This document shows positions 1 through 8,495 of a stretch of 64,000 nucleotides of DNA, in pieces; the stretch's first letter is position 1, and each line of letters begins with the position of its first letter. Both the position numbers and the translations under genes were made by a program. Origin of the DNA: Erinaceus europaeus (Eukaryota; Chordata; Mammalia; Eulipotyphla; Erinaceidae); assembly GCF_950295315.1 (NCBI RefSeq), contig NC_080179.1:72476615-72540614 (forward strand). Reading direction: 5' to 3'. Under the pieces are notes generated by a model. That model was not told where the DNA came from. It saw only the letters and a program-made list of their open reading frames with translations, and did no database searches.

Positions 1-87
1 AAATGTTTGGTGTGAATAGAGAAGACACTGTCATTTCCAAAATACCTTCAGATAATAACTGACAGCATAGAGCCCCTTTAAAAGTAC

Positions 88-160
88 AGTACTGTGCATT
101 TTTACAAGACCAGTGCTCTAACCCCTGAGCTATCGGGCCTCCTGAGTACTGTGCATTTTT
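88..160 (-). mobile_element. Retro-inserted 5' half of tRNA-Thr(TGT) with 16-bp TSD
   Basis: A 41-bp insert (104-144) lies between two identical 16-bp direct repeats, AGTACTGTGCATTTTT (88-103 and 145-160). On the minus strand the insert has 5 extra bases and then 36 nt matching the 5' half of tRNA-Thr(TGT), from the acceptor strand through the D-arm to the anticodon, with about two mismatches to the sequence I remember. It stops right after TGT. On that strand the target reads TTTT/AAAAA, the preferred nick of L1 endonuclease. There is no 3' half and no added A tail, so this is not a tRNA gene. I infer L1-mediated insertion of a tRNA fragment or of an incomplete cDNA. Confidence 0.82.
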
Positions 161-504
161 AAAAGATGGAATTGTATTCTTCTAAACAAAACACACATAA
201 CTAGAGGTGATTATTCTGGTGAAGTAAAAGGGAAAGGACAACTATCAGTTGGCTTAGTTTAGTATATGGAATCTTGATGACTAAACAAGTAAATTTGAGA
301 CAAGGAAAAAATAGTAACTGAAGTGTTTCTTAGATTTTGTGAGAACTATGGAGGTTGAGGATTAGGGGTACATAACTTTATACACACACACGTGAATTTA
401 GACCGTAAACTTTTCTTCATAATTTTTTTTTCCACTAGAGTTACTTCTGGGGTTTGGTTCTTGAACAGTGAAGGCCACATTTTTCTTTTATGATGGATAC
501 AGAC
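161..504. other. No recognised feature
   Basis: AT-rich sequence without a convincing ORF, repeat family or RNA gene. Confidence 0.5.
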
Positions 505-655
505 TGAAAAGACACAGATCAAGAAAGAGAGACACCTGCATCACTGATTCAACATTTGTGAACCCACTTCCCAGCAGCTGGGGACCAAGGACTTGAACCC
601 AGATTCTCATGCACCTTAATGTATGTGTTCCACTGGATACTCTCACACATGCCTC
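505..655 (-). mobile_element. Old tRNA-derived SINE (short ERI-like, type B)
   Basis: A degenerate antisense copy: GA-rich stretch, then a CACCTGCA-like block, a GGGGACC...CTTGAACCCAG block corresponding to the B box, and a decayed tRNA-like head near 640-655. The order matches younger type B copies elsewhere in the window, for example 60848-61050. Confidence 0.6.
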
Positions 656-834
656 CTGCTCCTGAAAATTTATGTTTTAAACCATTGTTTTAAATCACTA
701 GAAGTAAGATTTTCTGGGAGCAAAAGTGACAAAATATAAGAGTGGGAAAGAAATACAGTTTCAGGGATGTTCTTTCAATGTATGCTTTCATGTCCCAATT
801 TATAAAAACTAAGTTAGAGAACACAACACCAAAG

Positions 835-930
835 CTTCCTTCAATTCCTTCAATCTAGTAGAGGCTTAGCTTGAACCCGGGTCATGCATGTGACAAAGCA
901 GCACACTAACTGAGCTATTTACCAGACCAC
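835..930 (-). mobile_element. SINE type D fragment (tRNA-like head)
   Basis: The antisense order AAGCTTCCTTCA, CTTGAACCCGGGTC, GCAAAGCAGCACACTA, GAGCTATTTACCAG recurs at least six times in the window (for example 28240 and 40215). It is the reverse complement of a tRNA-like promoter region. Confidence 0.6.
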
Positions 931-939
931 AAACTGACT

Positions 940-1068
940 TTTTTTTTTTTTTAACCAGAGCACTGCTCAGCTCTGGCTTATGGTGGTGCAGGGGATTGAA
1001 CCTGGGACTTCAGAGCCTCAGGCATGAGAGTCTCTGCATAACCATTATGCTATCTACCCCTGCCCACA
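940..1068 (-). mobile_element. SINE type C (tRNA-like), antisense
   Basis: A poly-T run is followed by the CACTGCTCAGCTCTGG block, TTGAACCTGGGACTTC (reverse B box) and CATAACCATTATGCTATCTACC (reverse tRNA-like head). The same block order recurs at 21250, 24925, 49262 and 61980. Confidence 0.75.
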
Positions 1069-1157
1069 CAAATTGATTTTTATGGAAACATAACCACATC
1101 TATTAATTTATGCATCCTACTAGTATGTATGAAATATCAATTAACCCTTAGCTATAC

Positions 1158-1473
1158 GGGTTCTCTAGTTCTTTTTTTATTTTATTTTATTTTATTTATT
1201 CCCTTTTGTTGCTCTTGTTGTTTTATTGTTGTAGTTATTATCGTTGTTGTCGTCGTTGTTGGATAGGACAGAGAGAAATGGAGAAAGGAGGGGAAGACAA
1301 AGAGGAGGAGAGAAAGATAGACACCTGCAGACCTGCTTCACGGCCTGTGAAGCGACTCCCCTGCAGGTGGGGAGCCAGGGTTCAAACCGGGATCCTTATG
1401 CCGGTCCTTGTGCTTTGCACCACCTGCGCTTAACCCGCTGTGCTACAGCCCGACTCCCGGGTTCTCTAGTTCT
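1158..1473 (-). mobile_element. ERI-type SINE A, full length, 15-bp TSD
   Basis: The SINE occupies 1173-1458 between perfect repeats GGGTTCTCTAGTTCT (1158-1172 and 1459-1473). Read on the minus strand it has a tRNA-derived head (GGGAGTCGGGCTGTAGCACA with A and B boxes), a GC-rich body with CACCTGCAGGGGAGTCGC, a pyrimidine-rich section and a CAA/AAAT-rich end. The young look and perfect TSD imply recent insertion. The ORFs inside it are repeat noise. Confidence 0.92.
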
Positions 1474-2320
1474 AATCAATTGTAGGAACAAATCTCTTAT
1501 GATGACTGATAATAATGAATGACATATATACCTGAAAAAGAATGAAGTCAGCTGCAAAAACAGGGTTGACATCCTTTCAACATCTTTGGCCAGTATTTTT
1601 ACCTATCTGCTGTCAAAGGGCCGGCATGAAAACACGTGTTGGGTTGAAGGAGGTTTCTTGACGTCTTTCAAGGCTGAGGAAGGAAATATAACCACAGAGT
1701 TTCTAGTTAGTAGACCAGGAAGATTATGTCTCAGGAAGAGTAGGGAAGCAGAAGTGAACTGTGTCATATTGGTCTTAGAAACAGTCTCTGATCTGGTCCA
1801 GCCCTTGGCTGCTTTGACCATGCCTGTGGTTTACTGACACAGGAGACTGACTGCAGAGAACAAGGAAGGGAACTGCACGAGTAGCAACAGCCCAGCACAT
1901 GACTGAAGTTCCATTCATTGGGGTGAGGAGGGCAAAGAACTCAATTAGAAAAGATTATGCATTGTTTGCAGACATCTGTCACGGTGAGGTAAGAAGTTGT
2001 ACGCATGTATTGCCATCCATCCGATAACACAACAGAAAAAATATATATACCTCCTCTGTTTTTACTTAAGTACAAAAGCTAACAAGTATTTTACTTTGCT
2101 GGTAAGATGAGCTTAGCTTTGAATGGGAGAGGGACTACAAGGCAGTGTGATGTTTGCACAGTTGTGTTTAGTTTATACTTTCACCAAGAATATTCATTGA
2201 CAGTATATACTTCCCTGACTATGTATATTCTACTCTGTGAAAAAGATTTTAGTCCACTCAGAGTGTAATAATATATTCTTAACCCCCCGTGTTTTTCTGA
2301 TAAAGTAAGTTTGCCCAGGA
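1474..2320. other. No recognised feature
   Basis: Two overlapping 70-80-codon frames on opposite strands (about 1586-1837) show no domain I recognise. I see no splice-flanked exon, RNA gene or repeat with clear ends. It is treated as unannotated intergenic or intronic DNA. Confidence 0.5.
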
Positions 2321-2460
2321 TTAGGGACAGCATAGTAGTTATGCAAAGACCTCCATATCCGAGGCTCTGAGGTTCCAAGTTCCTGGCTTCACAGTAACTC
2401 AGAACTCTCTCTCTCTCTTTCTCTGAATATATGTAATTAAAATTAAGTAAGCAAAATGTT
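2321..2460 (+). mobile_element. SINE type C, sense
   Basis: The head AGCATAGTAGTTATGCAAAGA, a GAGGTTCCAAGTTCCTGG B-box-like block, then (CT)n and an AT-rich tail match the type C order. It is more diverged than the copy at 940. Confidence 0.6.
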
Positions 2461-2524
2461 TTAAAAATAAGTTCTTTCCAGAACCTATTACAAATTCTTT
2501 TATGTCACATTAAAACAAGCAAAT

Positions 2525-2835
2525 GGGGTCGGGTGGTAGCGCAGCGGGTTAAGCACATGTGGCGAGAGGACCTACATAAAGATCCTGGCTTGAGCCCCTG
2601 GCTCCCCAACTGCAGGAGAGTTGCTTCACAGGCAGTGAAGCAGGTCTGCAGGTGTCTGTCTTTCTCACCTCCCTCTCTGTCTTCCCCTCCTCTCTCGATT
2701 TCTCTCTGTCCTATCCAACAACGAACGACATCAACATCAACAACAGCAATAATAACCACAACAAGGCTACAACAACAAGGGCAACAAAAGGGGGAAAAAA
2801 ACAACAGACAACCCGGAGGAAAACAATAAGCAAAG
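2525..2835 (+). mobile_element. ERI-type SINE A, sense
   Basis: It starts GGGGTCGGGTGGTAGCGCAG (tRNA-like A box), followed by a B box, body, pyrimidine tract and CAACAA-rich end. Probable TSDs around AAGCAAA flank it but are imperfect. Confidence 0.85.
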
Positions 2836-2994
2836 AAATTGGACACTTCCTGCCCTTCTCCCTAATAAAAGGATAGCTACGTGGTCAGTAGAACAAAAGA
2901 GATCCTTGATATTATTTGTATTATTAAAGTCAGAGTCTGGAAACACTATACACACACCAAAAGAGCTATAAATTGAAAAGAGAAAACAATTGTT

Positions 2995-3310
2995 AGGATA
3001 TGGAGCAAAGGTGGGCGCAAGGAATAACATCATTGCAAGACTGGCCAGCTCCTCATGGGGCGTGAGTGCTTCTACACTACGATCATCATCTCTGGCATTA
3101 TGCTATTCCACTGCAGAATACTGTGCCCCAGGATGGTTCCGTAGCCCCCATGTCCACTTGGTCGATTCCAAATTATATTCCTCCATGAGGATCATTTCTG
3201 GAACCATCCGTTCCACCCCGGTTCCATGGCTGCCAGTTCTTAGCAACATCGCCCCGCCAGATATTCGTCGGGATGCGGCATCATCTAAGTTCATTTCCCA
3301 CGTCTACGCT
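2995..3310 (+). mobile_element. Non-L1 LINE copy 1, 5' segment (truncated RT C-terminal region)
   Basis: The open frame at 2990-3397 is LINE-derived to about residue 107. It carries the conserved block seen just after the RT core in jockey/CR1/I-like LINEs: TAEYCAPGW, then MRIISGTIRSTPVPWLPVL and SNIAPPDIRRDA. The catalytic YADD region is absent because the copy is 5'-truncated. A 10-bp TSD, AGGATATGGA, occurs at 2995-3004 and again at 4205-4214, so this and 3766-4204 are one insertion split by a solo LTR. The clade name is from memory of the family pattern. It is clearly not L1. Confidence 0.82.
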
Positions 3311-3765
3311 TGTTGTTTTCTCCGGGCTATGTTGTTTTCATCGGGCTGGCTTCACAGGCAGGTAACAGACGACCAGGGACTCATGGTTGAGCTGTAGGCA
3401 GTATCTCTTTATTCATGCAGGACGCAGCACAATCTAAAACGAGCTAAGCTAAACTCAAGGTAAAGTACAGTACCATAAAACTCACAATGCTGTCTTTATA
3501 TATACTTGCCAAGTAAGGTGGAAACAGGATGTGACATAGAGAGGGTGGAGAAAAAAGTGACTGGTGAAAATCAGAGTGTGACAAAGAGGGGGCAGATTAG
3601 GCGAGAATCCTATCACTGAACCACAAATGCCCTGGAGGGAGGGTGGAACTTGTTAACAGTAGTTATGTAAATAGAATGAAGTGGTTATGTAAATAGAATA
3701 GTGTTAATCAGGGGGGATTTAAACCAAATGAAACAGAAGGGGTCTCATGCATACCAACATATGCT
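3305..3765 (-). mobile_element. Solo class II LTR inserted in the LINE (449 bp)
   Basis: The LTR spans 3311-3759, begins TGTTG and ends CAACA, with a 6-bp TSD TACGCT/TATGCT that differs by one CpG-type change. On the minus strand it has a TATATAAA promoter box (complement near 3497-3504) and an AATAAA signal (complement near 3410-3415). The 6-bp TSD and TG...CA ends suit a betaretrovirus-like ERV. No internal region remains, so it formed by LTR-LTR recombination. Its U3 resembles the LTR at 62722-63222, while its U5 resembles the LTRs at 5900-6664. Confidence 0.88.
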
Positions 3766-4214
3766 TGACCAGACCTGCCAATATACGCGGATATCTTCGC
3801 CCACCCTGTCCAACGCTTGATGTCTCCTCACCCAATCTGGTCCCCTACGCCTACACTGAACTTCTATGTTCCAGTCTCTTGGAAACAGAGCTAGCAGTCA
3901 GCTGAGGTAAAGAACAAACACCTCATCACAGACCCCTGCAAGCGTCAACCCGGCTTTGACCTAGCACGTTATAATTGGGCCCTCCTCAATTGCTATCGAA
4001 CAGGCCATGGCCGGTGCGCCGCTATGTTCCATCGCTGGGGAGCCAGAGACGACCCGAACTGCCCCTGTGGCTCCAGACAGACTATGACCCACATAGTCAA
4101 CGACTGCCACCTCTCCAGATTCAAAGGAGGTCTTGAAACTTTACATCAGGCTCAATCTGATGCTGTTGACTGGCTACGGAAGAAGGGCAAACGCTAGAAG
4201 AAGAAGGATATGGA
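3766..4214 (+). mobile_element. Non-L1 LINE copy 1, 3' segment with stop codon and (GAA)n tail
   Basis: It continues the LINE frame to the C-terminus. The block near 3990-4120 encodes a Cys/His motif (C-x-C-G, then QTM-x-HIV, then a final Cys) typical of the C-terminal domain of jockey/I-like ORF2 proteins, and ends at TAG (about 4195-4197). The stop is followed at once by AAGAAGAAG and the right TSD, so there is almost no 3'UTR and the tail is a (GAA)n microsatellite. One internal stop shows that the copy is dead. Confidence 0.82.
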
Positions 4215-4290
4215 TCAGAACTTCCAAATACTGTCATGTGAAAATTAGCATGGCCAGTTGGGGAAAAAATGTTTGGCAATATCACATGAG

Positions 4291-4352
4291 CCTGAACTCT
4301 CTCTCTCTCTATCTCTCTTTGTCTCTCTGTCTCTCTGTCTCTGTCTCTCTCA
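4291..4352 (+). repeat. (CT)n/(TCTG)n simple repeat, possible SINE tail remnant
   Basis: Pyrimidine-only low-complexity tract. The upstream sequence is too decayed to name the SINE. Confidence 0.6.
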
Positions 4353-4379
4353 TATACTATGACCCAAGAATTTCATTTA

Positions 4380-4560
4380 AATAAGTGCAACAGAAATGTA
4401 TCCATATATATTCCTCCAAAAAGATGTATCAGAATCTCTATAGCAACACTATGTAAAGTAGCCCCAAACTATAAACACCCTATATACAGCTTAAAAGTAG
4501 ATTAACTGGACTAGACAGCTATTACAATGGAGAACACACTTTAATGTATGAAGTTCTAGG
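4380..4560 (+). mobile_element. Old L1 3' fragment (tentative)
   Basis: It contains a run that resembles an ancient L1 3' end (cells reading ATAGCAACACTATGTAAAGT and CCAAACTATAAACACC). It is highly diverged, with unclear boundaries. Confidence 0.35.
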
Positions 4561-4957
4561 TCCTATCTCTGGGACTACCAATAGAGTTGAGTAGCCCTCC
4601 AGTAGATGCATTTTAAAAAAAAAGTAGAATGAAATATCACTTTTAGAAAAGTATTCAATGGAAATGGTGCTACATTTACCTGTAGGCTCACTTCACTGAA
4701 CCTACATATTTTCACATATGAAAATAAAATGCGTGAAAGTGATTGACTTCGTAAAAACTGATTGACTATATAATGGAAATTAAATGTCCATAACTCTACA
4801 CAATAGTATAGGCAAACCTTGAGCAAAGCCAACGAGATTCAGTAGAGTGCATAGCACTGTCTTATACCTTTTGTATTAACTTCTTAAGTGGGAAAGTGAA
4901 TCCATTTTGATTAAAGGATAATCGTTTTGGTAGTAGCTAGGATTTTCTAAGATACTT

Positions 4958-5020
4958 CATTGTTCTATTTATCTTAGCCACTGTGCCACCTCCCAGACCA
5001 CCATTGTTCTATTTATCTTA
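4958..5020 (-). mobile_element. 25-bp SINE-head insertion with 19-bp TSD
   Basis: Perfect 19-bp direct repeats CATTGTTCTATTTATCTTA (4958-4976 and 5002-5020) bracket only 25 bp (4977-5001). On the minus strand the insert reads as the first bases of the type E SINE head (GTCTGGGAGGTGGCACAGTG), as at 11390 and 13885. Body and tail are absent. Confidence 0.8.
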
Positions 5021-5129
5021 CTACTACTTATATGGTGTGTTTCTTCACTCACTTTTTTGTCTTTTCTTAGTTATATTCTAAAGAACCTATGTCTTTATAT
5101 ATATGTATATGTATATAATTTTTACTTAT

Positions 5130-5899
5130 TGAATGGAAACACTGATAGTATCATAGGATAAGAGGGGTATAATTCCATATAGTTCCCCACCTTTGATAAC
5201 TTTCTTATTCTTTATCCCTCTAGGAGTATGGACCCAAGGTTATTATGGGATGCAGAAAGTGGAAGGTCTGGCTTCCATCATTGCTTCCCTGCTGAACATG
5301 GGTATTGGCAGGCTGATTCATATTCCCAGCCTGTCTCTCTCTTTCTCTAGTGGGGCACGGCTCTAAAGAGGCAGGGCTCTAGGACACATTGGTGGGATCC
5401 TCTGCCCAGGAAAGTCAGGTTGGCATCATAGTAGCATCTGGAACCTGGTAGCTGAAAAGAGAGTTAACATATAAAGCCAAACAAATTCTTGACTAATCAT
5501 GAACCTAACGGCAAGAATATTGCAGATGAAGATTTGGGGTGTCCGTTTTGGAAAAAGCTAGTAGGTCTATTTTAGGTATATTCCAAGGGGACCATGACTT
5601 TACTAGTTTTTTCCAGAGCCTGACATCTAATATGCAGGAGGACCTAAGTTATTATCTGTGGACATGATGTCATGGCTGGAAGAAGGGCTAGAAAGCTGGA
5701 CCAGTGAAGAGAGTATCTCCCAAAATGGGAAAAGTATTTAAGTATTATTGACTGTAAACCCCATTGATTTGTTCTGGGGCCTATGTTTAGCACAGAAGCC
5801 TATGTAACCTCTGCATCTCTGTAGGTCTGAGATCACATTCTGTGGTCACGGCTAGGAACATTCCAGGCTGTACTAATTTCAGGAACCATCTTCCTCAGG
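5130..5899 (-). mobile_element. R-type non-coding retroelement, 3' segment (interrupted)
   Basis: This family recurs at least ten times in the window. Its sense strand ends in ...TTTATAAATAAAA plus an A tail, so this copy is antisense and its 3' end is at 5130. It lacks any long ORF. The element is broken at 5899 by the LTR pair and resumes at 6671. The last roughly 90 bp of the family resemble the L1 3' end of this genome, so I infer mobilisation by L1. Confidence 0.75.
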
Positions 5900-6245
5900 T
5901 GTCGTATGCTTTACATTGGTTTGTTCTAGCCCTCCCCCGCCAAGAGAATTGGATCAGTCCAGTTAATTTCACGGGCCACTTGGCCCCGCCCCGAGGAACC
6001 CCGCCAGAGTTCCAGAGTGACAGAGTAAGAGGGAGAGGGTTCCTGGGTTCCGGAGTTAGAGAGAGTGCTTGCGCCACCACAAAGAGACAGCAGAGTTCTG
6101 TTTGGTGATTAGTTTGTCTTAGTTTATGAATCGTTGTTCCTGAATAAAGAAATACAGCTTCCCTGCCCAGCCGTTGTCTCCGCGTCTCTGTTACCCACCC
6201 GTGAAGCTAGCCCTGCCGGCAAGAGCCTTACGAATTTTAACAACA
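5894..6245 (+). mobile_element. Class II LTR, left arm of the palindromic pair
   Basis: LTR 5900-6245 (346 bp), starting TGTCGTATGC and ending AACAACA, with TSD CTCAGG at 5894-5899. The polyadenylation signal AATAAA is at 6143-6148. It is followed by AA and an 18-nt primer-binding site. It is about 96-97% identical to the reverse complement of the right arm, most differences being at CpG sites. No gag, pro, pol or env follows. Confidence 0.93.
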
Positions 6246-6319
6246 AATGGCGCCCAACGTGGGGCACAAACCCATGACCCTGAGATTAAGAGTCTCATGC
6301 TCTACCGTTGGGCGCCATT
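6246..6319. other. tRNA-Lys primer copy joining two inverted LTRs
   Basis: The 18-nt PBS (6248-6265, TGGCGCCCAACGTGGGGC) is complementary to tRNA-Lys(CTT). The complement continues past the normal stop to 6307, so 60 nt match tRNA positions 76 to 17. Differences from the tRNA as I remember it are at positions 58 (read as T in tRNA sense), 56 and 49; the last two are CpG-type. After 2 nt (CG) shared by both sides comes the reverse complement of the first 10 nt of the PBS (6308-6317), then TT and the second LTR. This is not a functional tRNA gene: it lacks positions 1-16. Confidence 0.88.
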
Positions 6320-6670
6320 TGTTGTTAAAATTCGGAGGCTCTTGCCAGGCCGGCTAGCTTCACGGGCGGGTAACAGAGATGCGGAGACAACGGCTGGGCA
6401 GGGAAGCTGTATTTCTTTATTCAGGAACAATGATTCATAAACTAAGACAAACTAATCACCAAACAGAACTCTGCTGTCTCTTTGCGGTGGCGCAAGCACT
6501 CTCTCTAACTCCGGAACCCAGGAACCCTCTCCCTCTTACTCTGTCACTCTGGAACTCTGGTGGGGTTCCTCGGGGCGGGGCCAAGTGGCCCGCGAAATTA
6601 ACTGGACTGATCCAATTCTCTTGGCGGGGGAGGGCTAGAACAAACCAATGTAAAGCATACAACACTCAGG
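6320..6670 (-). mobile_element. Class II LTR, right arm of the palindromic pair
   Basis: LTR 6320-6664 (345 bp), inverted relative to 5900-6245, so its U3 end faces right and reads ...ACAACA followed by the TSD CTCAGG (6665-6670). Both termini of the 765-bp insert are therefore U3 ends, whereas a normal provirus has one U3 and one U5 end. The ORF at 6379-6690 is LTR sequence. Confidence 0.93.
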
Positions 6671-6892
6671 TGATAGGGTATGTTATCTAACCTCCTTTTG
6701 GATAATGGAACATTCCCTACCATTATAGATCCACATTGAGGGCAAGGTCCTATAGGAGTGCCCAGATGGGTTCATTATGTTATTCCTGATGGAGATGTCC
6801 AGTGACAGTGGTGAGAGGGATCTGTTAGAGGTCTAGGCCCATCATGTCTATGTGGGAATCCCAGGACTCCTTGAATAGGGCCAGTAATTTCT
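6671..6892 (-). mobile_element. R-type retroelement, 5' continuation
   Basis: Continues the R-type copy from 5130-5899 in the same order as the homologous stretches at 19250-19440, 43040-43250 and 54520-54730 (AAGGCAAGGTCCT, ATGGAGATG..CCAGTGA, GAGGTCTAGGCCCATCAT). Confidence 0.75.
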
Positions 6893-7140
6893 TTCCTAGT
6901 AATATATCCTAAGGACTCCATAACATCCAACCAAAAAGATATGAGTACACCTGTGTTCAAAGCAGTACAATTTGCAATAGGTAGAATCTGGAAGCATAAC
7001 TGGTGCCCAACAACAGATGAATGGCTGAGAAAGCTGTGGTCTGTTTACACAGTGATTCTTCTTGTCCAGTACAGAAGAAAATTTGGTTCTTGGAAAATGA
7101 CACTGTATTATCACAACCTTAACTGGGTCTTAATTTAAGC
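6893..7140 (+). mobile_element. L1 ORF2 C-terminal fragment, sense
   Basis: The frame from 6941 encodes a stretch with the IWKHNWCPTTDEWLRKLW pattern, which aligns with the C-terminal end of mammalian L1 ORF2 (IWK..CPSTDEW..K.W.IYT). It is a short 5'-truncated remnant. Confidence 0.75.
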
Positions 7141-7354
7141 TGTTGATGCTCTCCACCAAATTAAAAAATTGTTTCTAAGTCACAATAAATCAGCTCAGCC
7201 TCTGGTTCCTGGTATATAGTTATCAATCTAGAATAAATCTATTTTCTCTATATTCATTAGTAAAGACTACCAGAAACAAATTATCTTCATCTAGCTGGGC
7301 AAAAATTTAGCTTCCCTACCTCCCTCCCTCCTGGTTTTTTGTCTAAATTTAGAA

Positions 7355-7586
7355 CCTGGCTGTTGTATCCAGAGTTGGAGAGTTGCAGAGTTGGAGAGAG
7401 TGCTTGCGCCGCCGCAAAGAGACAGCAGAGTTCTGTTTGGTGATTAGTTTGTCTTAGTTTATGAATCATTGTTCCTGAATAAAGAAATACAGCTTCCCTG
7501 CCCAGCCGTTGTCTCCGCGTCTCTGTTACCCGCCCGTGAAGCAAGCCCGCCCAGCAAGAGCCTCAGAATTTTTAACAACACCTGGC
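7355..7586 (+). mobile_element. Solo class II LTR with short U3 (220 bp)
   Basis: LTR 7361-7580, starting TGTTGTATCC and ending AACAACA, with perfect 6-bp TSD CCTGGC (7355-7360 and 7581-7586). Its R-U5 is nearly identical to the LTRs at 5900-6664, including AATAAA, but about 125 bp of U3 is missing. The deletion predates insertion or occurred in place; the intact TSD does not distinguish the two. Confidence 0.92.
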
Positions 7587-8495
7587 AACATTGATCAGTT
7601 TACCATTCCATATGTACTGGGGATATGTTATTTAGAAAAGATAAGTGGGCTTCCTGGTTGCCTTTATAAAAAGTGTACAGAAGATGGTGACTGCTAAGCT
7701 TCGTGAAAACCCAAAGACTGCCTTCTCCTGCAGGAAATTTCTCGAGATCTAACAGTAAAGCTCACGTTGAACTATTGCCTCTAAGTTAAAGATAATGTGG
7801 TCCATAGTCCTCTCCAAACTAAATGTTTGGTGGGCCTTTTTGATATGTTGATATGAGATCTTGGAAAGGGCATAGCTGAGTGTACTCTATGATCCACTCA
7901 GTAACTAATCTAGTTTTGAGAGGATTTCCAGAATAATAAATAACTCTATGCTGATCCTGGGTACCTTGTAAACTACTCTGCTTTGAAATGACTCAGCAGA
8001 GCCATTGGAACTAGAAATTCTGTGATAGTTGGGAATGCTTTCTAAGTCTAAGTAGTACAACCACTGAGTTCAGAAGGAAAACTCAGACCTCCAAGTAACA
8101 GTTTTGATTTGTGAAATAGATTGGAGATTACTCCTGACTCTTAGGAAGTCCACAAAGCCTATCAATAATGTGCCCCAGTCTTCTCCTTGTGACTTATTCA
8201 GCAAATCACAATCAAGGTCATGGTAATTGGGGCCAAGAACTTGCTAAACATGCAGAGAACTGCACGTGTAGGCGACTCTAGAGTCCTAAGCACTTATAGT
8301 TGTTGTTTCTTCACTTCTCAAACGACTTACACAATCTCATGAAATATTTAAGATTTCTTGTCAAAAATTTGAAAGCTGATTCTATACACAATGATGACAA
8401 TAAATGTCATGGATTCAGTGAATAAAAGACAACAGACACAAAATGTCACATACTATACAATTCCAGTTACATAACATTCAAAAACAGACATTTGT
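7587..8495. other. No recognised feature
   Basis: About 900 bp of apparently unique sequence with no long ORF and no recognised repeat. It is one of the larger non-repetitive blocks of the window. Confidence 0.5.

Noticed and set aside
104..144. tRNA-Thr gene
   Set aside because: Only the 5' half is present, with no T-arm (B box) and a TSD on both sides.
2990..3397. Possible host gene exon with strong protein-like sequence
   Set aside because: The motifs are those of a LINE ORF2 C-terminal region, and the frame runs into an LTR after residue ~107.
4577..4832. Possible second old L1 or MITE
   Set aside because: Only vague AT-rich similarity; no motif or end could be fixed.
6248..6319. tRNA-Lys gene
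   Set aside because: Lacks positions 1-16 and sits between LTR ends; it is a primer-derived copy, not a transcribable gene.
5900..6664. Ordinary provirus with two LTRs
   Set aside because: The LTRs are inverted, no internal genes exist, and the gap is 74 bp of PBS and tRNA sequence.
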